Source of the DNA: Cohnella sp. OV330
GTDB lineage: Bacteria > Bacillota > Bacilli > Paenibacillales > Paenibacillaceae
Assembly: GCF_900112065.1 (NCBI RefSeq)
Contig: NZ_FOKE01000011.1
Location: forward strand, 27,219-91,218
Reading direction: 5' to 3'
Length of the DNA stretch: 64,000 bases
Positions within the stretch are counted from its first letter, which is position 1, and the number at the start of each line of letters is the position of its first letter. Positions 25,446-33,623 of the stretch are shown here, one piece after another. A program made the position numbers and the translations under genes. The notes below the pieces were generated by a model. It worked only from the letters and a program-made list of their open reading frames with translations. It was not told the origin of the DNA and did not search any database.

Positions 25446-25561
25446 GCCTAGACGACCTACATGACCTACATGACCTACACGACCTACACGACCTACATGA
25501 CCTACATGACCTACACGACCTACACGACCTAGACGACTTAAACGTCCCATACGACCTAAAC
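25446..25561. repeat. 9-bp tandem array (GACCTACAY)
   Basis: About twelve units of GACCTACAT or GACCTACAC, decaying to GACCTAGAC, GACTTAAAC and GACCTAAAC, run from 25454 to 25561. The array includes the stop codon of the histidine kinase at 25556, so it grew from or into the 3' end of that gene. Confidence 0.85.
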
Positions 25562-26626
25562 ACGCGAGCCGGGAATCCAGCCGCGCAGCTCCGCTCCGCC
25601 CTCCGGCCGGTTGGCCGCGGTCAGGTCGCCGCCATGCGCCCGGAAGACGCGCCGCGCGATGGCCAGGCCGAGACCGGCTCCGCCCGTGTCCCGGCTGCGC
25701 GACGACTCGCCCCGATACAGGGGCTCGAAGATCCGGGGAAGGTCCTCGGGGTCGAATCCCGGACCCGAGTCCCGGACGATCACGATGACGCGGTCGCCCT
25801 CCGGCCTGCATCGCACGACGATGCTGCCTCTTGGCGGAGTATGCCTCACCGCGTTTTCTAATATGTTGCCGAAGGCGCGCGAGAGCTGGTGGGCATCGCC
25901 GCTTATGAGGTTCGGCTCATCGCCCGGAGGCGCCGCCACGATCGATATTTCCTTGGCCTGCGCGGCTCCGCGCGCGCCTTCGACGGCGCGACGGACCTCT
26001 TCCGCCAGATCCAGCGTCTCTCCCGCCCGGGCCGTCCGGGGATACTCCGTCTTCACGAACGCGAACAAGTCCGATACCAGGCGATCCAGCTGGCCGGCCT
26101 TGTCCTGACATACGGCAACGTATTTCTTCGCCTGCTCCGGCGAGGCGGCGATCCCTTGCTCGAGCCCTTCTAGATACCCTCGCAGCGCGAACAAGGGCGT
26201 CCGCAAGTCGTGGGCGATCGCCCCGATGAAAAACCGCCGTTCCTCCTCCAGCGCTTCCCGTTCCGCCAGGGATTGCCGGAGTCCGGCGAGCATCGCCTCG
26301 AACCCGTCCCGCACCTCCGCGATCTCGCGGATGCGGGAGTCGGGCAGGGCGACGTCTAGATCGCCGCCGGCAATCTCCCGGGCGCTCCGCCCCATCGCTT
26401 CGAGCGGCCTCGCGATCCACCGGCGCAGGCCGTATCCCAGGAATACGGCGGCCAGCAGCGCTCCGGCCAGCGCGGCGATCCAGACGCCGGCTCGGCTCGG
26501 CCGCCCCTCTCCGAGATGAAGCGCTCCGGCATCGCCGATCGCGGCGATCACGTAAATCGTCCAGGAGAGGGTCAGGACCGCCAACAGCGAGAGCGCCAGA
26601 AAGCTTCGAATACGCACGCGCCTCAT
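25556..26626 (-). CDS. Sensor histidine kinase (HAMP, HisKA, HATPase)
   Basis: A 356-residue membrane kinase with two helices (about 8-30 and 47-66) enclosing a very short extracytoplasmic loop of some 16 residues. HAMP follows (IARPLEAMGRSAREIAGGDLDV), with phospho-acceptor His139 in AIAHDLRTPL. The ATP domain shows NILENAVRHT, DSGPGF and GLGLAIA. The short loop points to intramembrane sensing, as in BceS/LiaS-type envelope-stress kinases; this is inference. Its ATG overlaps the stop of the regulator gene (ATGA), so the pair is coupled. Confidence 0.92.
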   Translation of the reverse strand: MRRVRIRSFLALSLLAVLTLSWTIYVIAAIGDAGALHLGEGRPSRAGVWIAALAGALLAAVFLGYGLRRWIARPLEAMGRSAREIAGGDLDVALPDSRIREIAEVRDGFEAMLAGLRQSLAEREALEEERRFFIGAIAHDLRTPLFALRGYLEGLEQGIAASPEQAKKYVAVCQDKAGQLDRLVSDLFAFVKTEYPRTARAGETLDLAEEVRRAVEGARGAAQAKEISIVAAPPGDEPNLISGDAHQLSRAFGNILENAVRHTPPRGSIVVRCRPEGDRVIVIVRDSGPGFDPEDLPRIFEPLYRGESSRSRDTGGAGLGLAIARRVFRAHGGDLTAANRPEGGAELRGWIPGSRV

Positions 26627-27315
26627 CGTGGCTTGCCCTCGAATCGATAGCCGACGCCCCATACGTTCGCCACATAGCCGGGCTGGTCCGGATCGAGCTC
26701 GATCTTTTCCCGCAGACGGGCAATATGGACGCGGACGGTATGCTTGTCGCCGATGCCCTCCCAAAACCGCTGGAGCAGCTGCTCGTAGGTGATGACTTGG
26801 CCGGGATGCTCGCACAACAGCCGGAGCAGGTCGTACTCCCTCGGCGTCAGCTGCACGCTGGCGCCGTCGACCTTCACGTCGCGGCTTGCCGGATCCATCC
26901 GCAGACGGCCGAAGTCGAGCATCCGCGGCGCGGCGTGCATCGGAGGGGCTTCCGCCCGCCGAAGGGCTGCCTTCACTCGCGCCACGATCTCGCTAGGGGA
27001 TGCCGTCTTGACGATATAGTCGTCGCCGCCGATACCGAGCCCCCGGATCTTGTGCATGTCGTCGTCCCGCGCGCTGAGGAACAGGATCGGCACGCCGCTG
27101 ACCGCGCGAATTCTGCGGCAAAATTCGAAGCCGTCCTGTCCCGGCATCATGATGTCCAGCAGGATGAGATGCACGTCGGACGCCTGGAATCGCGCCATCG
27201 CCTCCTCGGCGTGGCGCGCCGTGAGCACGCGGAATCCATCGTTCTCCAGAAAGTCCCGCATCAGCTCCACGATGCTCTCGTCGTCGTCCACGGCCAGAAT
27301 CGTCCGTTGCCGCAT
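26623..27315 (-). CDS. Response regulator, OmpR/PhoB type
   Basis: A 230-residue regulator. The receiver has acidic AVDDDES, phospho-acceptor Asp54 in LLDIMMPG, and the conserved Lys in YIVKTASP (Lys kept, the usual Pro-Phe replaced by Thr-Ala). The C-terminal winged helix is of the OmpR type (LTPREYDLLRLLCEHPGQV, then HTVRVHIARLREKIE). It is the partner of the kinase encoded next. Four GAYGGTT direct repeats at 27411-27449, just upstream of its promoter region, are likely binding sites. Confidence 0.93.
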   Translation of the reverse strand: MRQRTILAVDDDESIVELMRDFLENDGFRVLTARHAEEAMARFQASDVHLILLDIMMPGQDGFEFCRRIRAVSGVPILFLSARDDDMHKIRGLGIGGDDYIVKTASPSEIVARVKAALRRAEAPPMHAAPRMLDFGRLRMDPASRDVKVDGASVQLTPREYDLLRLLCEHPGQVITYEQLLQRFWEGIGDKHTVRVHIARLREKIELDPDQPGYVANVWGVGYRFEGKPR

Positions 27316-27410
27316 GATCGATACCCCCGTTTTTCGCTTGCCGAAGCCTATGGCCTTCTCTTCATTATTGTAAGTATAGCACTTTAGATCCGCTTTACGT
27401 CCCGCGTGCA

Positions 27411-27449
27411 GACGGTTTGTGATGGTTCGTTGACGGTTCCGTGACGGTT
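27411..27449. promoter_or_regulatory. Four helically phased direct repeats, probable response-regulator operator
   Basis: GACGGTTT (27411), GATGGTTC (27421), GACGGTTC (27432) and GACGGTTG (27442) recur at 10-11 bp, one helical turn apart. OmpR-family regulators bind such direct repeats. The array lies between the divergent regulator gene and the small membrane operon, so both could be controlled. Confidence 0.55.
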
Positions 27450-27527
27450 GGATCCACCCCTTCGAGACAAGATCCGTTTATGCTTAAAAGCAAGGTTCGC
27501 TAATATCCATTAAAGGAGCGGTTCGGC

Positions 27528-27659
27528 ATGTCATTCCACAGTCAACTTCTGCTCTCGGCCAATCTTTGGCTCGGAGCCTCCCTGCTCGTCTTCGTCGCTT
27601 TCAGATTCGCGCGGCTGCGCGAAGGACGCGGCTTCCGCAGACGCAACGATGAACGCTAA
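27528..27659 (+). CDS. Small single-pass membrane protein, 43 residues
   Basis: An unrecognised 43-residue reading frame starting MSFHSQLLLSANLWLG, with one hydrophobic helix (about residues 7-26) and a very basic tail (RFARLREGRGFRRRNDER). AAAGGAG lies 9 bases before the ATG. The stop overlaps the start of the DUF2306 gene by 11 bp, which suggests translational coupling. The quality of the ribosome site and the coupling support a real gene; the function is unknown. Confidence 0.6.
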   Translation: MSFHSQLLLSANLWLGASLLVFVAFRFARLREGRGFRRRNDER

Positions 27660-28302
27660 GGCCTCGCTGCGCGCCGTCATCATCGCGGCGATCGGCTTTG
27701 TCGTCTGGACGATACTGAACCGGTTCGTCTTGGATCCGCAGGCCGCCGCCTTCCTCGGCCATAAGACCGATCTCGCGCGTCCGCTTCGGCTGGCGGCATG
27801 GCTGCGCGTATTGGATGTCCATATCGCGTTCGCTTGCCTGGCGCTGCTGACGGGCGCGCTGAACTTCGCGAGCCGACCGACCGGCGAGCGCAGGCGCCGG
27901 CATCGGGTCGTCGGGTACGTCTATCTCGTCAGCGTGCTGGCCGTCGTCGTGACCTCGGGCTACATGGCGCCCTATGCGACAGGCGGCCGCGCGGTGTCGA
28001 TGGCGTTCAACCTGCTGAACATGGTCTGGTTCGCCGCGACGCTCACCGCGCTGGTCATGATCCGACGCCGGCAGATCGACCGGCATCGCCGGTGGATGGT
28101 TCGCAGTTACGCGTTCTGCTTTACGAATCTGTCCATCCAACTGATCGAGACGGCGCTGACTCGTACGCTCGGCGTGCCCTATGAGACGGCGTATGCCGTC
28201 AGCGTCTATGCCACGATCCTGATCCTCGCGGCGATCGCGGAAATCGTCGTCCGGCGGGCCTTCCCGAATCCGCAGCGGACCGGAACGATCACGCTCCGGT
28301 AG
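27649..28302 (+). CDS. DUF2306 multi-pass membrane protein
   Basis: A 217-residue protein with about six helices. The paired motif HIAFACLALLTGALNF, the histidine in RRRRHRVVGYVYL and DRHRRWMVRSYAF are typical of DUF2306. That family has conserved histidines suggestive of haem or quinone binding, but no proven function. It is co-translated with the 43-residue membrane protein upstream. The operon is divergent from the OmpR-type system and could be its target, since the phased operator lies between them. Confidence 0.82.
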   Translation: MNAKASLRAVIIAAIGFVVWTILNRFVLDPQAAAFLGHKTDLARPLRLAAWLRVLDVHIAFACLALLTGALNFASRPTGERRRRHRVVGYVYLVSVLAVVVTSGYMAPYATGGRAVSMAFNLLNMVWFAATLTALVMIRRRQIDRHRRWMVRSYAFCFTNLSIQLIETALTRTLGVPYETAYAVSVYATILILAAIAEIVVRRAFPNPQRTGTITLR

Positions 28303-28317
28303 CGGCGGCCGAGCGTC

Positions 28318-28350
28318 AAAGAACGGCTTCCGCGAGGAAGCCGTTCTTTT
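28318..28350. terminator. Bidirectional intrinsic terminator
   Basis: AAAGAACGGCTTCC (28318-28331), loop GCGA, and GGAAGCCGTTCTTTT (28336-28350) make a perfect stem with T runs on both strands, between convergent genes. Confidence 0.85.
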
Positions 28351-28361
28351 CAACCGAGCCC

Positions 28362-29678
28362 TTATTTAAAAATAACGAACTTTAGTTCCTTCTCTTTTAG
28401 ATACTTGATGATGGCAGGCAAGGCTTCAACCGTGTGTTGGTCCTCGTGCATCACGTACACGCCGCCGGCCGCCTCGACCTCTCGGAAGTACCGGATGATA
28501 TCCTCGGCGCTTTTGGCGTTCCAGTCCTCCGGGTCCCGGTTCCACAGAAGCGTCTTCATCCGCTGCTTCGCGGCGGCGGAGACGAGCGCGTCGTTGACGG
28601 CGCCGTACGGCGGCCTGAATAGGGTCACCTTGTCGTGGGTCAAGGAATCCAGCAGGCTGCTCGTCATGGACAGATTTTTGCCCTGATCCTTCGCCGAGGA
28701 TTTGGTCAGCACGCTGTGATCCCAAGAGTGATTCCCGATCGACATGCCGTGCTCGTACGCGTAGACCACGCCTTCCGGATGACGCTCCGCGTTTTTCCCG
28801 ACGAACAGGAACGTCGCCGCGATCTTGTGTTCGGTTAAAATATCCACGATCTTCTTCGTGAGCGGGGAAGGTCCGTCATCGAAGGTCAAGGCGACCTCGT
28901 CTTTGGGCAGTCCGAAAAATTTCTTTTTCGCTTCGATGTCGACGACGACGTAGCCTGTCGCCCTGGCGTCCTGCTGAAGCGAGGCTTGCGCCCGCGCCGT
29001 CTGCACGACGGGATCCGCGGCGGCTTCCTCATGTAAGCCCGCATGAACGTCCGCATGGACAGCCGCTTCCTTGACGTTGTCCCGCACGGCGGCCGGCTCG
29101 ATCGGGGCGCTCGGCTCCGCAACGCCGACCGTCTTCGCCTCCGCGTCGTGCACCTCTCCGCCGGGCAGCGCATCCGCCCTGCCGCCGGCCGAGACGTAGA
29201 GAACGGCCGCCGCCACGCACAGCAGCAGGACGAGCAGCGCCGACAGCCTCGGACCGTATGGCGCAAGCATGCGCAGCAGCGGCCCCCGGCTCCGGGCAGG
29301 CCGCTCTCGCCTGCTCTCCGGCCCTGCCCCGCCGGGCGCGAGGAGCGGAAGCTCGCCCTGCCGGATTCGGCGGATCTGCTCCAGGTACGCTTCGCTGCAC
29401 GCGAAATACAGCGTCTCCCGAAACACGCTCGTCATCCGGGTCAAAGCGCTATAATAAGTCTGCCGGTACGGATCCCACTTGGGGTAAGGCGAGAGCCTCG
29501 CCCTGCCGCCGTCGAGCGGCCGCAAGGCTTCCAGCTCCGAATAAGTAAGCTCGTCGATATCGATCGCGTATGTATACTGCCTGTCCTCCCGGGACACGGC
29601 AACTTCGATCCGGTTCCTGCCGTCCTCGGTCTGCCCGAGCGACAGCAGCTCCATCACCTGAATGCTGTAGGTTTCCAT
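28362..29678 (-). CDS. Membrane-anchored polysaccharide deacetylase
   Basis: A 438-residue type-II membrane protein. A cytoplasmic domain of about 140 residues (ETYSIQVMELLSL, then IDIDELTYSELEALRPL) precedes one helix at 144-162. An extracytoplasmic spacer leads to a NodB-type carbohydrate esterase 4 domain from about 255. The catalytic and metal motifs are TFDDGPSP (265-272), GNHSWDH and FRPPYG. The last motif reads VMHED, a variant of the usual LLHD. It probably de-N-acetylates peptidoglycan or another surface glycan. The cytoplasmic domain is unusual and might bind a partner or nucleotide. The coiled-coil gene lies 41 bp upstream. Confidence 0.85.
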   Translation of the reverse strand: METYSIQVMELLSLGQTEDGRNRIEVAVSREDRQYTYAIDIDELTYSELEALRPLDGGRARLSPYPKWDPYRQTYYSALTRMTSVFRETLYFACSEAYLEQIRRIRQGELPLLAPGGAGPESRRERPARSRGPLLRMLAPYGPRLSALLVLLLCVAAAVLYVSAGGRADALPGGEVHDAEAKTVGVAEPSAPIEPAAVRDNVKEAAVHADVHAGLHEEAAADPVVQTARAQASLQQDARATGYVVVDIEAKKKFFGLPKDEVALTFDDGPSPLTKKIVDILTEHKIAATFLFVGKNAERHPEGVVYAYEHGMSIGNHSWDHSVLTKSSAKDQGKNLSMTSSLLDSLTHDKVTLFRPPYGAVNDALVSAAAKQRMKTLLWNRDPEDWNAKSAEDIIRYFREVEAAGGVYVMHEDQHTVEALPAIIKYLKEKELKFVIFK

Positions 29679-29719
29679 GCCGTCTTCGCCCTTCTGTTCC
29701 CGATCCCGATTCTGCAGCC

Positions 29720-30445
29720 TTAGTCGGCGGAGACGCCGTCCGGCTGCCCCGCGTTCGAGGCGAACGGAGAGGAGAGCCGGCTGGTGAAGTCATTCACGAT
29801 CGTCAGCAGATGCGTTTTCTCCTGACGCAGGGCGTCGAACTTCTGCTTCATCTGAGCGAGCTCCGACTCGAGCCGCTCGTTTTTTTCCTCAAGCTCGCCG
29901 ATCTTTTTGTTTTTCTCCGCGGAGGTGCCGTTGTACTTCTGGAGCAAGCCCGCATAGTTCTGGCGTTCGAGCTCGATCATGCCCTTGAGCTCCTCGATCT
30001 CGCCGGTAAGCGCGGCCTGAAGCTCCCGGTAATCCTCCATCATCTGATCGACCTTCAGGTTCTTGTCGACCAATCGCTGCTCGAGCTCCTGGATGCTTTT
30101 CTCGCGCTCCTCGATGACCTTGCCCAGATTTCTAAGATCCCGGTTCAGCCGGTCGGTCTGACCGTTGGCATGGCCGAGCCGATCCTGCAAGTCCCGGTGG
30201 CTCATCTCGACATGCTGCTTTTCCTTGATCATCTGTTCGACGGCGAAAATCAGATCGAGCGACTTCTTGTCCATATGGCTCTTAGGGACTAGAACGGCGT
30301 CCGGCGCCACTTCGCTCTCCTCGGTTCCCGCCGCAGAGGCCGTTCCCTCGGCCTGCGTCTCCTGCGCATCCTTCCTCAAGCCTATCTCTTCGCGCGAAGA
30401 CTGCTGCTCCGCGCCGTTCTTCTTTTTAAGGAAGGGAGAAAACAT
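29720..30445 (-). CDS. Coiled-coil protein of unknown function
   Basis: A 241-residue soluble protein. The N-terminal 55 residues are charged and disordered. A long heptad-rich coiled coil runs from about residue 60 to 210 (HRDLQDRLGHANGQTDRL to LAQMKQKFDALRQEKTHLL). The end is polar. The ATG at 30445 has AAAAGG upstream and is preferred to an in-frame GTG at 30457. It lies 41 bp upstream of the polysaccharide deacetylase gene, so it may organise an envelope machine; that is speculative. No catalytic domain is visible. Confidence 0.72.
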   Translation of the reverse strand: MFSPFLKKKNGAEQQSSREEIGLRKDAQETQAEGTASAAGTEESEVAPDAVLVPKSHMDKKSLDLIFAVEQMIKEKQHVEMSHRDLQDRLGHANGQTDRLNRDLRNLGKVIEEREKSIQELEQRLVDKNLKVDQMMEDYRELQAALTGEIEELKGMIELERQNYAGLLQKYNGTSAEKNKKIGELEEKNERLESELAQMKQKFDALRQEKTHLLTIVNDFTSRLSSPFASNAGQPDGVSAD

Positions 30446-30635
30446 CGATGAATTCACCTTTTCTAAATAAATGTTGATTCGTGTCGAAATATGTTTCTTT
30501 CATTATAGTGGAATTTTCCAATTTGTTGGCGGGGCCGAAGTACCTATTTGTATACCGATAGCTAGGCTAAAAGGAGGGGGATTCGGGATGATAGCGCCAT
30601 CATCGCCCCGGGACCATCAGCTGCGAAGCGTTCAG

Positions 30636-30665
30636 CAAAAAGCCCGCCCCAAGACCGGGACGGGC
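30636..30665 (-). terminator. Terminator of the acetyltransferase gene
   Basis: On the minus strand GCCCGTCCC pairs with GGGGCGGGC, followed by TTTTT. It lies 24 bp after the stop of the gene at 30689. Confidence 0.7.
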
Positions 30666-30688
30666 CGGGAAGCGCTCGCGAATCGGCA

Positions 30689-31207
30689 TCAGCCGTCCGT
30701 CTCGCGGATTTCTTTCTCCATGACAAAGTCGTCCATCACGTAGCCGTGCCCGATATCCGCTACCTGCTCGCGTATTTTTCTGAAGCCTTTCTTTTCGTAC
30801 ACCGCGATCGAGGCGTCGTTGTGCCGGTTGACGGTCAGCCAGATGGCGCCAAGGCCGCGCTCACGGCACAGACGCGTCAGAAAAGCCATAGCGCGGCTCG
30901 CGTAGCCGTGTCCTCGCTGCGCCTTCAGGACGTACAGCTTGCTCAGGAACAGCTTCCCGCCCTCTGCCTTGACGGCCAAGTAACCGACGTTGTCCCCGCC
31001 AGCCTGCATCAGATAATATTCGTAGCCCTGCTTCGCGATCTGATCCGCGATGGCGCTTGGCGACTGGAACTTCTCCACCATATAGACAATCTGTTCATCG
31101 GACAGCAGAGCCCCGTAATATTCGTGCCAGATCTCCGAGGCGAGTCCGGCTACGCCAGCCGAATCTTCCGCCTGCACCGGGCGACATGCCCATGCCTCTT
31201 GCGTCAT
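30689..31207 (-). CDS. GNAT-family N-acetyltransferase
   Basis: A 172-residue acetyltransferase. The acetyl-CoA motif A is LYVLKAQRGHGYASRAM, and motif B follows (IWLTVNRHNDASIAVYEKKGF). Residues 1-60 give the acceptor-binding part. It is close to diamine/PaiA-like acetyltransferases (EIWHEYYGALLSDEQIVYM), so polyamines are plausible acceptors, but this is inferred. Confidence 0.88.
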   Translation of the reverse strand: MTQEAWACRPVQAEDSAGVAGLASEIWHEYYGALLSDEQIVYMVEKFQSPSAIADQIAKQGYEYYLMQAGGDNVGYLAVKAEGGKLFLSKLYVLKAQRGHGYASRAMAFLTRLCRERGLGAIWLTVNRHNDASIAVYEKKGFRKIREQVADIGHGYVMDDFVMEKEIRETDG

Positions 31208-31362
31208 TCCATACCAACCTCCCGCTTGCCTGCCGCACGCCGTTCTAGGCCGTTATTCTCCGCGATCCGAAAAATGGTGCTTTTATAGCGATCAGTTTGT
31301 CCATTCCAAGACCGACAGCCTGTCATATCTTATTGTATCTCTAACACAGGGGGTGAACAACA

Positions 31363-31764
31363 ATGTCAGTCGTCAGTTACAACGCTACGTCGGTCACGCC
31401 TATCGCGGACGGCGTGCAAATCCCCGTCCCGCAGACGCCTCAAGGGGTCGGCCTCGCAACCGTCATCGCTACGGTCCCCTCCATCCCGAACACGGTTCAA
31501 CTGGTGGCTTCTGTCGGCCTTCGCGGCGATAGCGGTACCGGTAGCGTATTGTTCCGTCTCTTCCGCGACGGGCAGGAGATCTACTACTCGCGCCAAGGCA
31601 TCGAGTCCGGATTTGAGAAGTATGCCGTCGTCACGCTCCAAGCCTTCGACAATGCGACGCCCGGACACCACGCTTACACGCTGTCCATCGAGAAGTTGAC
31701 CGCCGGCTTAACCGCCACGGTCATTGGACCGATCAACCTCAGCGCCGCGGTTTACACCGTCTAA
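31363..31764 (+). CDS. Exosporium protein C-like spore surface protein
   Basis: A 133-residue all-beta protein (MSVVSYNATSVTPIADG, TVQLVASVGLRGDSGTGSVLFRLFRDGQEIYY) that resembles exosporium protein C and the jelly-roll C-terminal domains of spore-surface proteins. There is no signal peptide, as expected for a protein made in the mother cell. GGGGTG precedes the ATG. A sigma-K-like -10 (CATATCTTA, 31324-31332) lies upstream, which would fit late mother-cell expression. Confidence 0.7.
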   Translation: MSVVSYNATSVTPIADGVQIPVPQTPQGVGLATVIATVPSIPNTVQLVASVGLRGDSGTGSVLFRLFRDGQEIYYSRQGIESGFEKYAVVTLQAFDNATPGHHAYTLSIEKLTAGLTATVIGPINLSAAVYTV

Positions 31765-31768
31765 TCGT

Positions 31769-31800
31769 GAAGAAGGCAGTCCTCGCGGACTGCCTTCTTC
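31769..31800 (+). terminator. Intrinsic terminator after the exosporium-type gene
   Basis: GAAGAAGGCAGTCC, loop TCGC, and GGACTGCCTTCTTC form a perfect 14-bp stem. Confidence 0.75.
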
Positions 31801-31845
31801 ATGCGCTTGTCCCGGCTTTTAATCCGCCGACCCGTCTGAAGGCTC

Positions 31846-32937
31846 TCAGTGCGATGGCGCAGGCTGCGCAACCGGCTGCGGCTTCGGTTTGGTCAGGGCG
31901 AGACGAGAGACCGTGATGCCCCAGGCCACGACGGCAATGAGCATCAAATGGATCGCCATCGGACCCACGGAGGCTCCGCTATAGATCAAGCGGAAGAAGC
32001 CCTGCACGCCATTGGACGCCGGCAGAAATCCGCCCAAATGGCGGTACGCCGGCGCCAGCATGGCTGCGGGAACGATATTGCCCGCGGTCATGAGCTGGAA
32101 CGGGATCAGCCCGGTATTTACGAGCGCCGCCAAACCGCCGAACAGCGCGAAGGTCATCTGCGTCAGGCAGATCGCCGCGGCATAGACAAGCGCATGGAAG
32201 CCCCACATTTGCCCGAACGAAGCGACCGGATCCACGAACAGCATGGCGACGCCGGACGTCAGCAGCGAAGCGAGCGCGGCCACCAGTACATAGATGAGCT
32301 GCCTAGCCCAGAAGATTTGCCATTTCCCATGACAGCGCCCCAGCATCATCGAAGCGATGTTGAACTGGATGTTCATCGTCATGACGGCGACGTAGGTGAT
32401 GAATCCCAGGATCATAGGCAGCATGCTCGTCGCAAAATTAGATTTGTCGTTCAAAGTGACTACGTTGGCCGCGATACGTTCGCGAGGCGAGTCGCCGTAC
32501 TGGCTTTGGCCCAAACTCGACGAGATTCGCTCAGCCGATGCGGACAGAATCGCATTCGCGGTCTCCGCGCTCGTCTTGTTCAGATAAAACGTCAACTCGC
32601 CCTGGCCCGATTGCGCGTCCGCGGAGAAGGTTGCGGGGATCGACACGATCATGTCCGCGTCCCCGTCGTTCAGCTGCCGCTGCGCCTCTTGAAGCGAGCC
32701 GTAGCTTGCGATTTCGAAAGGCATCGCATTCCGGACCGCTTGCTCGATCGCCGCCCCGGCCTCGCCCTCCTCGTTGACGATCCCCACTTTAAGCTGGCCG
32801 AGCCGCTCCGTCGCGCCATTATATCCCGTCATCCACACGACCGAGAACAACAGCGGCAGGACAAAAGCAAAGGTCAGTCCGACCTTGGTCGGCAATAATT
32901 TAAAAAAGCCTCTAAATGCGGCGATAACGGCGTTCAT
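31846..32937 (-). CDS. ABC-2/YhgE-like membrane exporter protein
   Basis: A 363-residue membrane protein with one N-terminal helix (about 12-35) and an extracytoplasmic domain of about 150 residues (VGIVNEEGEAGAAIEQAVRNAM). A C-terminal block of five to six helices follows. This is the layout of DUF3533/YhgE-Pip and ABC-2 type permeases. No ATPase is adjacent. GGAGGAG lies 8 bases before the ATG at 32937. It is co-directional with the MarR gene 79 bp upstream, which is the common pairing for drug-efflux control. Confidence 0.8.
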   Translation of the reverse strand: MNAVIAAFRGFFKLLPTKVGLTFAFVLPLLFSVVWMTGYNGATERLGQLKVGIVNEEGEAGAAIEQAVRNAMPFEIASYGSLQEAQRQLNDGDADMIVSIPATFSADAQSGQGELTFYLNKTSAETANAILSASAERISSSLGQSQYGDSPRERIAANVVTLNDKSNFATSMLPMILGFITYVAVMTMNIQFNIASMMLGRCHGKWQIFWARQLIYVLVAALASLLTSGVAMLFVDPVASFGQMWGFHALVYAAAICLTQMTFALFGGLAALVNTGLIPFQLMTAGNIVPAAMLAPAYRHLGGFLPASNGVQGFFRLIYSGASVGPMAIHLMLIAVVAWGITVSRLALTKPKPQPVAQPAPSH

Positions 32938-33016
32938 TCGGGTACTCCTCCAGTTTAGTAGCCTGGCCGATAATAGGCCATGCATGTATTTGCGAAAAAA
33001 AATGCAGCTGGCGGTG

Positions 33017-33442
33017 TCAGCTGTTTAAAGCTTGATTGAGCTTGCGGAGCAGCGCGGTGAGTTGGTCGTTCCCCTCCGGCGTGATGCGATCCACCAGATC
33101 GCCGTTCAAGCCTTGCATGACGGGAAACGTTTCTTCGTACAGCGCTTTGCCTTCGGACGACAGGTACAGCAAGATCGCTCTTCGGTCCACCTGATCGGTT
33201 TTCCGGATGACGAGCTTTTTGTTCTCTAGTCGTTCGAGCGTCTTGCCGATGCTCGTCTGGTCTTTGCCATGAAGCTCGGCTAGCGCCTTCTGCGTGATCC
33301 CCTCCTGCTTGTTCAGCTGGTGCAGGATGCCGTATTGCTCCGGGGTGATGCCGAACGCTTCGAGCAGTTGCGTCGCTTTCTTTTTATGAAGAAAATAGGC
33401 TCTCGACAACAAGTAGCCTATGGCGCCATCGTTGAGATCCAT
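33017..33442 (-). CDS. MarR-family transcriptional regulator
   Basis: A 141-residue winged-helix repressor. The DNA-binding region reads ITQKALAELHGKDQTSIGKTLERLENKKLVIR, followed by the wing DRRAILLYLS. AAGGAGG precedes the ATG. It probably represses itself and the adjacent exporter gene. TAGCATAGCCTA and related words occur before both genes (33468-33479, and near 32962), but no perfect shared palindrome was found. Confidence 0.9.
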   Translation of the reverse strand: MDLNDGAIGYLLSRAYFLHKKKATQLLEAFGITPEQYGILHQLNKQEGITQKALAELHGKDQTSIGKTLERLENKKLVIRKTDQVDRRAILLYLSSEGKALYEETFPVMQGLNGDLVDRITPEGNDQLTALLRKLNQALNS

Positions 33443-33544
33443 CCCTTGGCGGCCTCCTTAAATACTAGCATAGCCTATTATCTCTGAAAATCACAATAAA
33501 AGTCAATGGCCCGCGTATTGCGAGCGCATGTATGCATGCATGCC

Positions 33545-33579
33545 AAAAAGCTTCCGCCTTGCGGCGGAAGCCTTTTTGG
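33545..33579 (-). terminator. Terminator of the sigma/anti-sigma operon
   Basis: GCTTCCGCC and GGCGGAAGC form the stem, flanked by A5 and T5. It lies 45 bp after the anti-sigma gene stop. Confidence 0.75.
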
Positions 33580-33623
33580 TTCGCGTGGGATTAAGCCGCG
33601 TCGCCTGATCGTTCAGTCCATTT

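Noticed and set aside
25184-25861. A frame with a DLHDLHDLH repeat
   Set aside because: It crosses the operator pair, the 186-bp element and the 9-bp array, then runs antisense to the kinase gene. It is a repeat artefact.
30458-30688. A small plus-strand ORF near 30588 with a GGAGGGGG site
   Set aside because: The frame overlaps a clear terminator and the 3' end of the opposite acetyltransferase gene, and the product has no recognisable features.
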